The position numbers and the translations under genes were made by a program. Under the pieces are notes generated by a model. It saw only the letters and a list, made by a program, of their open reading frames with translations. It had not been told where the DNA came from and did not search any database. Positions 47,870 through 56,646 of a stretch of 64,000 nt of DNA are shown piece by piece (position 1 is the stretch's first letter; each line of letters starts with the position of its first letter). The DNA comes from Limnohabitans sp. Jir61 (GTDB taxonomy: Bacteria > Pseudomonadota > Gammaproteobacteria > Burkholderiales > Burkholderiaceae_C), in NCBI RefSeq assembly GCF_003063545.1, contig NZ_NESD01000003.1:1-64000 (forward strand), in the 5' to 3' direction.

Positions 47870-48169
47870 TCAGTGCACACTCATTGCGCAGTCACCCACG
47901 GAAGACTTTGACACACAACCGAAATCCTGTGTGATCTGCCCGGGCCGCGTGCTTGCAAAGAGTGGTCGAATGATCGTGACCAGTACATAGAGAACGATCA
48001 AGCTTCCTATCGCGATGGCGACGTAGTTGAGTCGCTCTGCACGACGCTGCTGGTTGTGAAAACGGTCAAGGCGAGGCCCTGCGGGTGCGCTAGAAATGTG
48101 TGTGGTGGAAGTCACGGCTGCTACTAATTTGCTGAAATTAGTAGCAATGTTAATTTTTTCAGCGTCCAA
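47870..48169 (-). CDS. Putative small membrane protein
   Basis: A 99-codon frame with one strong hydrophobic helix (YVAIAIGSLIVLYVLVTIIRP) in the second half and a basic stretch before it (RLDRFHNQQRRAERL). The ATG at 48169 or a GTG at 48115 could start it; a perfect 12-bp inverted repeat overlaps the stretch between them. No family was recognised, and it may not be translated. It otherwise fills the gap between the MBL and M48 genes. Confidence 0.4.
   Translation of the reverse strand: MDAEKINIATNFSKLVAAVTSTTHISSAPAGPRLDRFHNQQRRAERLNYVAIAIGSLIVLYVLVTIIRPLFASTRPGQITQDFGCVSKSSVGDCAMSVH
48119..48146. repeat. Perfect 12-bp inverted repeat
   Basis: TGCTACTAATTT / AAATTAGTAGCA with a 4-nt centre GCTG. 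On the plus strand a T-rich stretch follows 10 nt later. It could be an operator in front of the small gene at 47870-48115 or a weak terminator. Confidence 0.6.
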
Positions 48170-48177
48170 AATCTATT

Positions 48178-48203
48178 CGCTTGAGGGTGTACGCCCTCAA
48201 GCG
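48178..48203. terminator. Terminator after the M48 gene
   Basis: A 10-bp stem CGCTTGAGGG/CCCTCAAGCG with a 6-nt loop, 5 bp beyond the M48 stop on the minus strand. T-rich sequence lies on both sides, so it may act in both directions. Confidence 0.7.
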
Positions 48204-48208
48204 TATTT

Positions 48209-49036
48209 TTATTTGCTACGCTCGTATAACGGCATGACCTTGGGCAAGTTGGCTTGGATTTCTTCAATGCGTGTGTTACCTGAAGGATGGGTGCTGAGCC
48301 ATTGAGGAGGTGCACCTTTGTTGGCTGCACTCATTTTTTCCCACAACGTCACGCCTGAGCGCGGGTCATATCCCGAACGTGCGGCGATTTCCATGCCTAC
48401 CAAGTCAGCTTCGGTTTCGTCATCGCGACTGAATTTAAGGGTGAGCAAATTGGCACCTTGCTTGGCTACCAAGTCGGTAATTTGTGGGCTGACGCCAAAG
48501 AACACCGAAGCCACGGTGCTACCAATAGTAGCTACACCATTGGTGGCAGCGGCTTTACCCATGCGCTCACGCGCGTGCTCGCGCAAGGCATGGGCAATTT
48601 CGTGGCCCATGACCATCGCCACCTCATCGTCAGTGAGCTTGAGTTGCGTCAAGATGCCGCTATAAAAAGCGATTTTGCCGCCCGGCATACAAAACGCATT
48701 GATTTGGTTGGAACCTACGAGGTTGACTTCCCAGCGCCACTCTTTGGCACGCGGGTTCCAGTCATAGCTGTGAGGAATCAGCTCTTTGGCGATGCGACGC
48801 AAGCGAATGACTTCAGGGTGATTGTCTGGCCCCAATGCGTTTTTGCTGGCAGCTTCTTTCATCATGTCGCTGTATTGTTTGTGGGCTGATTGCTCCACTT
48901 CAGCGGCTGGCACGAGGCCTGCAAACACCGAGGCTTCTCTGTTCACATCCACACCATCGCGAGCCAACGCCACAGCACCACCTAGGCCGCAAGCGCAGCC
49001 AACACAACCGTAAAGAAAAGCACGTTTGGTAAGCAT
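48209..49036 (-). CDS. M48-family metallopeptidase
   Basis: A 275-residue exported zinc peptidase of family M48 (BepA/YggG-like, core only). Active site HEIAHALREH near residue 137, third ligand in DDETEADLVGME near residue 200, and THPSGNTRIEEI near the end. The ATG at 49036 (MLTKRAFLYGC) has an AAGAGAA site upstream and gives a signal sequence with closely spaced Cys (GCVGCACG); lipidation is possible but the lipobox is poor. The TPR part of BepA is absent. Divergent from ampG, 35 bp apart. Confidence 0.92.
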   Translation of the reverse strand: MLTKRAFLYGCVGCACGLGGAVALARDGVDVNREASVFAGLVPAAEVEQSAHKQYSDMMKEAASKNALGPDNHPEVIRLRRIAKELIPHSYDWNPRAKEWRWEVNLVGSNQINAFCMPGGKIAFYSGILTQLKLTDDEVAMVMGHEIAHALREHARERMGKAAATNGVATIGSTVASVFFGVSPQITDLVAKQGANLLTLKFSRDDETEADLVGMEIAARSGYDPRSGVTLWEKMSAANKGAPPQWLSTHPSGNTRIEEIQANLPKVMPLYERSK

Positions 49037-49071
49037 CAAAATTCTCTTTAAGAAAGCCTGAAAATACAAAC

Positions 49072-50445
49072 ATGAACGATACAACAAGTCCAGCCTCCAC
49101 GCACAAGGCCACCTCTAGCAAAATAGGTTGGCTAGCAGCGCTGCATGTGTACCTAGAACCCGCATCTTGGCGCATGTTGTGCCTTGGTTTTTCTGCAGGT
49201 CTACCGCTGCTGCTGGTACTTGGCACTTTGAGTTTTCGTCTGCGTGAAGCGGGCATTGATCGCAGCACGATTGGCTTTTTAAGCTGGGTAGGTTTGGCCT
49301 ATGGCTTCAAGTGGGTGTGGTCACCCTTGGTAGATCGCATGCCTTTGCCACTGCTCACACGCCTGCTGGGCCGTCGCCGCAGTTGGCTGCTTTTGGCTCA
49401 ATTCATCGTCATGGCAGGCTTGGTGGGTATGGCGCTGCTTGATCCGAAAGTTGCGCTAGAGCCGATTGTGTGGTGCGCCGTCGTCGTTGCTTTTGGTTCG
49501 GCCACGCAGGACATTGCGCTTGATGCGTTTCGTATTGAGTCTGCCAATGTGCAACACCAAGCAGCTTTGGCTGCGACCTATCAAACGGGTTACCGCTTGG
49601 CCATGATTTGGGCGGGCGCTGGGGTATTGTGGGTGGCAGCCCGCGCATCAGACGCTGATGAAACGGTTTACCAGCATGCTGCATGGCAAGCCGCGTATTT
49701 GGTCATGGCCGCATCCATGAGTTTGGGCGTTTTGACCGTATTGCTGTCACCCGAGCCTGCACAGCGCGTAATGCCCCCCGCGCGCAATGCGCGTGAGTGG
49801 CTGCAAGGTGCTTTGATCGAACCTTTTGTGGAATTCATCCACCGCTACCGCTGGCAAGCAGCACTCATCCTTGGACTGATTGCGGTCTACCGCATCAGCG
49901 ATGTAGTGATGGGCATCATGGCCAACCCGTTTTATGTGGACATGGGTTACACGAAAGATGAAGTGGCTGCGGTGACGAAAGTGTTTGGCGTCATCATGAC
50001 GTTGTTGGGCGCTTTTATTGGTGGCGTTCTCTCCATGCGTTTGGGGGTCATGCGCATTCTGATGTTGGGCGCAGCACTGAGCGCGCTCACCAATTTGTTG
50101 TTTGCTTGGCTGGCTACGCGTGGGCATGATCTCACCGCTTTGGTCTGGGTCATCTCCGCCGACAACTTGGCCAGTGGCATTGCGTCTGCGGCCTTCATTG
50201 CCTACTTGTCTAGCCTCACGAACGTGAACTACTCAGCCACGCAATACGCATTGTTTAGCTCCATGATGTTGCTTGCACCTAAGTGGCTGGCTGGTTTCTC
50301 AGGCGTGTATGTAGACGCGCATGGTTATGAAGCATTTTTCACCAGCACTGCACTGCTTGGGGCGCCTGTGCTATTTCTGGTGTGGTTGGCCTCGCGAGTC
50401 TTGCCTGTAGCGCATGGTCACAACGCACCAGAGAAACACCTCTGA
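49072..50445 (+). CDS. ampG: AmpG-type MFS transporter (muropeptide permease family)
   Basis: A 457-residue major facilitator with 12-14 hydrophobic segments. SAGLPLLLVLGTLSFRLREAG near residue 43 and GLAYGFKWVWSPLVDRMPLP near residue 75 are AmpG signatures; ATQDIALDAFRIE is near residue 143. AmpG imports anhydro-muropeptides for wall recycling. Adjacent protein genes (M48 protease) do not add to the call. Some Burkholderiales carry AmpG paralogues of unknown substrate, so the symbol is tentative. Confidence 0.85.
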   Translation: MNDTTSPASTHKATSSKIGWLAALHVYLEPASWRMLCLGFSAGLPLLLVLGTLSFRLREAGIDRSTIGFLSWVGLAYGFKWVWSPLVDRMPLPLLTRLLGRRRSWLLLAQFIVMAGLVGMALLDPKVALEPIVWCAVVVAFGSATQDIALDAFRIESANVQHQAALAATYQTGYRLAMIWAGAGVLWVAARASDADETVYQHAAWQAAYLVMAASMSLGVLTVLLSPEPAQRVMPPARNAREWLQGALIEPFVEFIHRYRWQAALILGLIAVYRISDVVMGIMANPFYVDMGYTKDEVAAVTKVFGVIMTLLGAFIGGVLSMRLGVMRILMLGAALSALTNLLFAWLATRGHDLTALVWVISADNLASGIASAAFIAYLSSLTNVNYSATQYALFSSMMLLAPKWLAGFSGVYVDAHGYEAFFTSTALLGAPVLFLVWLASRVLPVAHGHNAPEKHL

Positions 50446-50508
50446 TTTACCTCGTCTTTACCGTTGCTTTAGAGAAACATACATTTGGCAAGGCATGATG
50501 AATACACC

Positions 50509-51216
50509 ATGAATACCTTGCTCCTGATCGAAGATGACCATCGCCTCGCCAATATGGTAAGCGAGTACCTTGAACAATCTGGTTTTTCTGTTAAACATGC
50601 CGCCAACGGGTTAGATGGTCTCAAGGCCTTGCAAGACACTGCACCTGCCATGGTGCTGCTCGACTTGATGCTGCCTGACATCGATGGCCTAGAGGTGTGC
50701 AAGCGCATTCGTGCTTTGCCCGGTGCTTTGGCACAAACGCCCGTGTTGATGCTCACAGCCAAAGGCGACCCCATGGATCGCATCGTAGGCTTAGAGTTGG
50801 GTGCAGACGACTATTTGCCCAAGCCATTTGAACCACGTGAATTGCTGGCTCGTATTCGCGCTGTTTTGCGCCGCCATGCACCAGGTGACGCTGCTGACGC
50901 AACTCATCAGACACTTAAATTTGGCTCCCTCGAACTTGACCGGGACGCCCGAACAGTCAGCGTGCGCGGACACGTATGTGACCTTACCGCGTACCAATTT
51001 GACCTGTTGTGGGTTCTCGCCGAACGCGCGGGTCGCGTGTTGTCACGCGACCAAATCATGGAGGCTGTGCGCGGCAAAGAGCTTGAGGCGTTCGATCGCT
51101 CCATTGACGTGCACATGGGGCGTATTCGTGCCGCCATTGAAGACGATGCCAAAGTGCCCAAACGTATCTTGACCGTACGTGGTGTGGGCTACGTGTTCGC
51201 CAAACAACAAGACTAA
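50509..51216 (+). CDS. OmpR-family response regulator
   Basis: A 235-residue response regulator. Receiver with IEDDHR near residue 7, Asp52 in LLDLMLPDIDG and Lys in DYLPKPFEPREL; then an OmpR/PhoB winged helix (FDLLWVLAERAGRVLSRDQ, DRSIDVHMGRIR). The ATG at 50509 (MNTLLLIEDD) is preferred over 50485. It lies 4 bp before the kinase gene. The pair resembles RstA/RstB or CpxR/CpxA in order and size, but the signal is unknown. Confidence 0.94.
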   Translation: MNTLLLIEDDHRLANMVSEYLEQSGFSVKHAANGLDGLKALQDTAPAMVLLDLMLPDIDGLEVCKRIRALPGALAQTPVLMLTAKGDPMDRIVGLELGADDYLPKPFEPRELLARIRAVLRRHAPGDAADATHQTLKFGSLELDRDARTVSVRGHVCDLTAYQFDLLWVLAERAGRVLSRDQIMEAVRGKELEAFDRSIDVHMGRIRAAIEDDAKVPKRILTVRGVGYVFAKQQD

Positions 51217-51220
51217 CGCG

Positions 51221-52459
51221 ATGCCTACCCCTGCCAACCCGAGCCGTTCACTTCACCTGCCTTTGTACGTTCGCATATGGCTGGCAGTGGTGTTAGCCGT
51301 TGCAGTGCTGACGTTACTCACAGGTTGGGTGATGCGGATGACAGCAGAACCACCCTTGCGTGAAGTGATGGTGCGCAACGTGGCAGGTCAACTGGTGGGC
51401 GAGGGCAAAGCTCGTTTGCGGTTACCTGACGGATTACCCGTCGAGGCCCCCCCTTTAGATGAGCCGGACATGCCACATCCACCAGGCCACTTTGGATCAG
51501 GCCCCGAGTTCATGGTGCGCATGCACAACGGAGAGCTTATGCACGTGCATTTGCCTCGACCACCGCACAATTTTTGGTCGCGCCCGCCTTTTGGTTTTGC
51601 TTGGACACTGGGACTTGTTGCCCTCGCGGTGGCGCTGGGCACCTACCCCATCGTACGCCGCCTCACACGTCGTTTAGAAAACTTGCAAAAAGGTGTCGAA
51701 CAATGGGGCACGGGGAACTTATCTGCACGCGTAGCTGAACAAGGCAATGACGAAGTGGCTTACCTTGCCCAGCGTTTCAATCATGCAGCATCGCAAGTTG
51801 AGCAACTGGTCACCTCGCACAAATCCTTGCTGGCTAACGCATCACATGAGTTGCGCTCGCCACTCACGCGGATCCGCATGGGGCTCGAATTGATGGGTAA
51901 CTCTCCCTCCCCCGCGATGAAGGCTGAAATCTCGCGTAGTGTGGGTGAGCTGGACCAGTTGATTGATGAAATTTTGCTGGCCAGCCGCTTGGATGCCAAA
52001 GAAGCAGACCTCGGCACAGTGGAACTAGTGGACTTAACGGGCCTTGCCAGTGAAGAGTGCGCGCGTGTGGATGCACGCCTAGAACTTGGGTTCAGCCCTA
52101 AAAGCATCGTGGCTCCTGGTATTGCCAAACTACTGCGTCGCATGTTGCGTAATTTGCTGGAGAACGCACGCCGCTACGGCACCTCAGACATCGAGGTTCA
52201 GCTTGCCAGCATGATGCAAGATGGCGAAGCTTGGGTTCGCCTATCCGTGTGTGACCGTGGTCCTGGCGTTCCAGCCGAATTGCGAGAGCGAATTTTTGAA
52301 GCGTTCTACCGATTGCCCGGCGCCAGCGAGCGTGAAGGCGGCGTAGGCCTTGGCCTGTCACTCGTACGCTCAATTGTGCAACGCCATGGTGGCAGTGTGC
52401 GCTGCGAAGACCGCGAAGGCGGTGGCGCTCAATTTGTGGTGATGTTGCCTGCTCATTAA
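51221..52459 (+). CDS. Sensor histidine kinase
   Basis: A 412-residue inner-membrane kinase. Two membrane segments (near residues 15-35 and 125-147) enclose a periplasmic loop rich in Pro and His (PDMPHPPGHFGSGPE, HLPRPPHNFWSRPP), followed by HAMP, HisKA with His209 in ASHELRSPLTRIRMG, and an ATPase domain (NLLENARRYG, DRGPGVP, GLGLSLVRSI). The Pro/His-rich loop could bind metal ions or protons. The start at 51221 follows the response regulator by 4 bp. Confidence 0.93.
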   Translation: MPTPANPSRSLHLPLYVRIWLAVVLAVAVLTLLTGWVMRMTAEPPLREVMVRNVAGQLVGEGKARLRLPDGLPVEAPPLDEPDMPHPPGHFGSGPEFMVRMHNGELMHVHLPRPPHNFWSRPPFGFAWTLGLVALAVALGTYPIVRRLTRRLENLQKGVEQWGTGNLSARVAEQGNDEVAYLAQRFNHAASQVEQLVTSHKSLLANASHELRSPLTRIRMGLELMGNSPSPAMKAEISRSVGELDQLIDEILLASRLDAKEADLGTVELVDLTGLASEECARVDARLELGFSPKSIVAPGIAKLLRRMLRNLLENARRYGTSDIEVQLASMMQDGEAWVRLSVCDRGPGVPAELRERIFEAFYRLPGASEREGGVGLGLSLVRSIVQRHGGSVRCEDREGGGAQFVVMLPAH

Positions 52460-52478
52460 TCGCGTCACAATATTGGGC

Positions 52479-53483
52479 ATGACATACTCGGCCCTGAACA
52501 CACGTTTCGCGCAGCGTTTCCAACTCAAGACGCCAATTGCTTTGGCACCGATGGCGCTCGCTTCAGGTGGCGTGCTTGCTGCGACGTGTGCCCAAGCTGG
52601 TGCATTGGGCTTGGTAGGCGGCGGGTATGGCGACTTGGCTTGGACGCAGCGTGAATACGCCTTAGCCACGACGCTGCTGAAAGATGATGCAAGCAGTCAC
52701 GCACGCTTGGGTTGCGGCTTCATCACTTGGAAGCTTGACGAAAATGCAGAAGCATTAGATTGGGTTTTGACAGAGAAACCCAGCGCCATCATGCTGTCGT
52801 TTGGTGACCCTCGAACGTATGCCGCACGCATTCAAGCTTCAGGCGCACAACTGATTTGTCAAGTGCAACGCATGGACCAAGTGCCAGTTGCCATCGAAGC
52901 CGGCGCATCCGTGATCGTCGCGCAAGGTGTGGAAGCTGGCGGTCATGGTGCCAATGCGTTGGAAGGACGCAGCACCTTCACGCTGGTTCCTGAAATTGCT
53001 GATTATTTAATAAACCACGCACCCAATACTTTGTTGCTCGCTGCAGGCGGCATCAGCGATGGGCGTGGACTGGCAGCTGCACTCATGCTAGGTGCTGATG
53101 GTGCATTGATTGGTTCTCGCTTGTGGGCTACCACGGAGAGCTTGGCCGCCTCTGGTGCGAAGGCGCAAGCCGTGCAAACCACAGGTGATGGCACAGCGCG
53201 CAGTGCTGTGTTTGACATCTTGCGCCGAAAGAATTGGCCCACTCCTTATGACTTCCGAGCTATTCGCAACGACTTGCATCGCCAACTCGAAAGCGACATC
53301 GCTGCGCTACGCGCCAACCCAGACCTGGCGCGTGCCGACTACGACGCAGGCGTGAAAGCGGGCGATTTCACACGCGCTCACGCCACCGTGGGTGAGAGCG
53401 TGGGTTTGATTGCTGACATCCCTCTCGCGCACGACCTGATCGCTCGCATAACGCAACAAGCTCATGCCTTGCTTGTTAAGTGA
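52479..53483 (+). CDS. Nitronate monooxygenase/2-nitropropane dioxygenase family
   Basis: A 334-residue FMN-dependent TIM-barrel protein. PIALAPMALASGGVLAA at the N terminus, AQGVEAGGHGAN near residue 150 and LLAAGGISDGRGLAAALMLGADG near 195 are the FMN/phosphate sites. These enzymes oxidise nitronates such as propionate-3-nitronate. I use the ATG at 52479 (a TTG two codons earlier is possible). It follows the kinase by 19 bp and overlaps or abuts the GT9 gene. Confidence 0.9.
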   Translation: MTYSALNTRFAQRFQLKTPIALAPMALASGGVLAATCAQAGALGLVGGGYGDLAWTQREYALATTLLKDDASSHARLGCGFITWKLDENAEALDWVLTEKPSAIMLSFGDPRTYAARIQASGAQLICQVQRMDQVPVAIEAGASVIVAQGVEAGGHGANALEGRSTFTLVPEIADYLINHAPNTLLLAAGGISDGRGLAAALMLGADGALIGSRLWATTESLAASGAKAQAVQTTGDGTARSAVFDILRRKNWPTPYDFRAIRNDLHRQLESDIAALRANPDLARADYDAGVKAGDFTRAHATVGESVGLIADIPLAHDLIARITQQAHALLVK

Positions 53484-53491
53484 CGACACCT

Positions 53492-54505
53492 ATGAAAAAA
53501 CGTATTCTCATCTTGTCGCACGACAACAAAATTGGTGACGCGATTGTGGTCACAGGTTTATTCAAACCCTTACGCGCGTTGTGGCCCGACTGCGAAATTG
53601 GCGTATTGTGCGGCGGCAGCAATGCAGCCTTGTATCGCTTCCATCCTGATGTGAAATGGCTGCATATGTCCAGCAGTCGCAATGTGTTTGCGCGCATGTG
53701 GGCCAGTTTGAAAGCACGTTTCATAGGCTATGACATGGTCGTGCACTTTGGCTTAGATCTCGCCAACCCCTCTGTTCAAATTGTGCTGAACTTGGTGAAC
53801 GCCAAGCAGCGCTTTTTGTTTTTAAAGCATCCCACCAAGCCTTTGCCAAACGATGTCGTGATGGCGGGTGATTGGGGCTACAGTCCAAATACCAAAGCGC
53901 AACATTACTCGGCGCGCCACATACGGTTTTTAGAAACTCTGGGAATAACACCTGCCCCCTATGCTTACGATATTCATTTAGGCTCTGCCGAAGGCGCTTT
54001 ACCTAATCAAGGCAATGGCTTATGGATGGTCATCAACAGCCAAAGCAGCGCGGCCAACAAATCGTTCTCATTGCCCTGGCTGAATGAGTTTGTGAATGCC
54101 GTTTATACGCAGCAACCCCACATACATATGCAACTGCTCAGCGCAAGTCCAGCGCTTGAAGCAGCCATGCATGACATGTTTGGCACGCTGATGGATCGCG
54201 TGTCGATCAGCCCATTTGCACCCACCGTGACGCCCTCACTCGCCGCGATTCAATCTGCTGATTTGGTGGTCACACCCGACACTTATGCAGTTCACGCCGC
54301 TAGTGCATGGAACAAACCCGTGATCGCACTGTATGAACCCAGTGTGTTATCGGTGGATTCTTGGGAGCCACTGTCTGACACTTACGCCCAGATCATTGCG
54401 CCAACTGACAAAGCTGTGAGCGATATTGCTGTGCCGGTGGTGATGGAAGCATTGGCGCATTTGCTGGCCACGCCGAAGTCACGCGCGCGCGCGTTCTTGA
54501 ACTGA
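53492..54505 (+). CDS. Glycosyltransferase family 9 (heptosyltransferase-like)
   Basis: A 337-residue GT-B enzyme of family 9. The N terminus has ILILSHDNKIGDAIVVTGL, the GDxxxxTPL-like acceptor motif, and the second domain has LVVTPDTYAVHAASAWNKPVIALYE, the nucleotide-sugar site near residue 265. It is shorter and more divergent than WaaC/WaaF. A GTG at 53480 overlapping the preceding stop (GTGA) is an alternative start. It begins the LPS group with the convergent GT2 and waaF genes. Confidence 0.82.
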   Translation: MKKRILILSHDNKIGDAIVVTGLFKPLRALWPDCEIGVLCGGSNAALYRFHPDVKWLHMSSSRNVFARMWASLKARFIGYDMVVHFGLDLANPSVQIVLNLVNAKQRFLFLKHPTKPLPNDVVMAGDWGYSPNTKAQHYSARHIRFLETLGITPAPYAYDIHLGSAEGALPNQGNGLWMVINSQSSAANKSFSLPWLNEFVNAVYTQQPHIHMQLLSASPALEAAMHDMFGTLMDRVSISPFAPTVTPSLAAIQSADLVVTPDTYAVHAASAWNKPVIALYEPSVLSVDSWEPLSDTYAQIIAPTDKAVSDIAVPVVMEALAHLLATPKSRARAFLN

Positions 54506-54507
54506 GC

Positions 54508-55335
54508 TCAATTTTCGACAAGCAGCGCCCTTTGCTCTGCAGTCCACTTTTGCTCGAGCGGAATGAGCTTGTCCTTGTCAACAAAAGGTGGGTATCCGCC
54601 CTTCATGGTCAGGCGAATGTAGTGGTGGTTGAAGCAATCCAGCGCAATATGCATGGGGCGTATATCGCCCACTTCGCGAGCGCGCATAGCGGTTCGCAAA
54701 AACAAATCGAAGTCTGCGGCTTGTTGGGTTTCGTCCCAAGGCCCCAAAAGGTCTAAGGCTCGACGCGAAAACATCACCGTGTTGCCCACAAAACCTTCCA
54801 CCGCTTGGTGCTTGAACTTGTCACGACGGTTTTGACAAAACGTCGTCCAGTTGCCGTACATCCACTTGTGCATGAGCAACAAGCTGTTGCGGCCAGTACC
54901 AAACAAACCTACCAAGCCGCGGATACGGTTCCAACGGCGACGCAGCCTCTTGGTTGCAGCTTTGCTTTCGATGCGCTCTATGCCGCAAGAGGTGATCACA
55001 TCCAGCTGATTGTGTTCGGCATTGGCAATGAGTGTTTCGTCCCAGTCTTTGCTAACGATGATGTCGTTGTTTAAAAATGCCAACCATTTGCCTTTGGCGA
55101 TCGCAATGCCCTGGTTCTGAGACACGGGATACGAATAGTTGCCTGGGTTGCGAATGACTTGCACGCCCACTGACTCAAAAAAATCAGCGCTGGCATCGGT
55201 TGATGCGTTGTCGATGACGATCAGCTCAAAGGAATGCTTGGTGTTCTTCACCAAGTTTTCCCAGTAAATCTGGTTCATCGGCAGCTGGTTGTAAACCGCT
55301 GTGATGATGCTGAGTTTTGGCTTTTGTTCGGTCAT
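54508..55335 (-). CDS. Glycosyltransferase family 2
   Basis: A 275-residue GT-A enzyme. SIITAVYNQLPMNQIYWEN at the N terminus, VIDNASTDASADFFE near residue 36, GKWLAFLNNDIIVS (the NDD/DxD-like site) near residue 80 and QAVEGFVGNTVMFSRRAL near 180 are characteristic of rhamnosyl/glycosyltransferases of surface polysaccharides. The ATG at 55335 (MTEQKPKLSI) replaces a longer frame that overlaps waaF. It lies 17 bp after waaF and is convergent with the GT9 gene (2 bp). Confidence 0.9.
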   Translation of the reverse strand: MTEQKPKLSIITAVYNQLPMNQIYWENLVKNTKHSFELIVIDNASTDASADFFESVGVQVIRNPGNYSYPVSQNQGIAIAKGKWLAFLNNDIIVSKDWDETLIANAEHNQLDVITSCGIERIESKAATKRLRRRWNRIRGLVGLFGTGRNSLLLMHKWMYGNWTTFCQNRRDKFKHQAVEGFVGNTVMFSRRALDLLGPWDETQQAADFDLFLRTAMRAREVGDIRPMHIALDCFNHHYIRLTMKGGYPPFVDKDKLIPLEQKWTAEQRALLVEN

Positions 55336-55352
55336 GGTGCGGCGATTAAGTT

Positions 55353-56414
55353 TCAGAGCAAACGAAACACGCGATCGGCTGACACATCTTCTAAGCAACG
55401 CATATGTCCCAAAGGACAGCTTCGCTGATAGCAAGGTGCGCAAGCCAAGGGCGGTTGGTAGCTGGCATCCACACGAAGCCACACGACACGAGCGCGGTCA
55501 TTCAGTGGCGGGGTGTGCTCGGGGCTAGAGGAACCATACACCGCCACTTGCGGCACGCCAAACGCAGCGGCTACATGCATCAGCCCAGAGTCATTGCTGA
55601 CCATGCGATGCGCATAAGCAATGAGCGCAAAAGCCTGCATCAAGTTGGTTTGCCCCGCCAAGTTGAAACAATGACCGGGCTTCGTCGCGTTAGCTGTCGT
55701 CGCAATTTCTTGGCAGATGTCGAATTCTTTGTTGGAGCCTAATAAGAACACGGGGCGATCTATCTTTGCTGCCAACTCAGCGAAATGTTTGGCAGGCCAG
55801 CGCTTGGCAGGGCCGTATTCCGCACCCGGCGCAAACACAACAAAGCTGTGCTTCGCCAAGGTAGGCAGTGTGGGCATGTTGGTGGCCAACTCTTCGAGCG
55901 CCTCGTCGAGCAAGCCCACACCAGCTTTGAGCACAGGGCGCAAATCACCCACGAGTTTCATAGGGCCAGAACGGGTCTGGCCCACCAGACTCAACGCCGC
56001 ATACCACTCCACCATCGGCGGGCGTTCTTCTGTGTCTGGGTTGTCTAAGCGGTCGGTCAGCAAACCAAAACGCATTTCGCCGGTATAGCCCACACGCTTG
56101 GCGATGCCTGCCATCCATGGCAGCAAGGCGCTCTTGAGGGAGTTGGGGCACACATAGGCCACATCAAATTTGCCGCGCAAATGGTTGGCCAATTTGATTC
56201 GACCCATCAGTTGCAAGCCGCCGTGTTTGAACGGCATCTCAATCACTTCGGCCACGCCCGGCATCACGCGGTAAACCGGTGCAATCCAAGGCAAGGCTGC
56301 GACAGTGAGGCGCTCGCCGCGCGCAGCCAAGCGGCGCAGCAAGGGTTCGGTCATCACCGCATCCCCAATCCATTGGGGCGCAATGATGAGCGCGTTTTTA
56401 GTGGCCGTGGCCAA
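55353..56414 (-). CDS. waaF: Lipopolysaccharide heptosyltransferase II
   Basis: A 353-residue GT9 enzyme that adds the second heptose to the LPS inner core. ALIIAPQWIGDAVMTEPLLRRL at the N terminus (GDAVM), FAPGAEYGPAKRWPAKHFAEL near residue 190 and VSNDSGLMHVAAAFGVPQVAVYGSSS-type donor site near residue 270-295. There is no in-frame ATG at the right place; a TTG at 56414, overlapping the end of the zinc-finger gene by 17 bp, gives MATATKNALIIAP. The start is therefore uncertain. Confidence 0.88.
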   Translation of the reverse strand: MATATKNALIIAPQWIGDAVMTEPLLRRLAARGERLTVAALPWIAPVYRVMPGVAEVIEMPFKHGGLQLMGRIKLANHLRGKFDVAYVCPNSLKSALLPWMAGIAKRVGYTGEMRFGLLTDRLDNPDTEERPPMVEWYAALSLVGQTRSGPMKLVGDLRPVLKAGVGLLDEALEELATNMPTLPTLAKHSFVVFAPGAEYGPAKRWPAKHFAELAAKIDRPVFLLGSNKEFDICQEIATTANATKPGHCFNLAGQTNLMQAFALIAYAHRMVSNDSGLMHVAAAFGVPQVAVYGSSSPEHTPPLNDRARVVWLRVDASYQPPLACAPCYQRSCPLGHMRCLEDVSADRVFRLL

Positions 56415-56601
56415 CGTGTTCGCCGGCTTTGAGTTTGTACTCGGTGCCGCAGTAAGGGCACTTGGCAACGCCCGTGCTGGCCACATCCAAGTAGACCTTG
56501 GGGTGGGTGTTCCAGAGTTTCATGTCGGCTTTGTCGCTGGGGCAGTACACGCCGCCATGGCCGTTCAAATCTTTGGCCAAGAGTTCAACTGAGTTGCTCA
56601 T
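56398..56601 (-). CDS. Zinc-finger domain protein (zf-CHCC type)
   Basis: A 67-residue protein with a CHCC zinc site: Cys in VYCPSDKAD, His in NTHPKVYLD and the pair in CPYCGTEY. This is the fold of the mitochondrial complex I subunit NDUFS6 C-terminal part; bacterial members are often encoded near LPS genes in Burkholderiales. It ends in GEHVGHGH. It lies 45 bp after ilvE and overlaps waaF. Confidence 0.85.
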   Translation of the reverse strand: MSNSVELLAKDLNGHGGVYCPSDKADMKLWNTHPKVYLDVASTGVAKCPYCGTEYKLKAGEHVGHGH

Positions 56602-56646
56602 TTTTGTAATTCCTAAAAGTTCAGACAGGGGCTCAAACCTTGTTAC

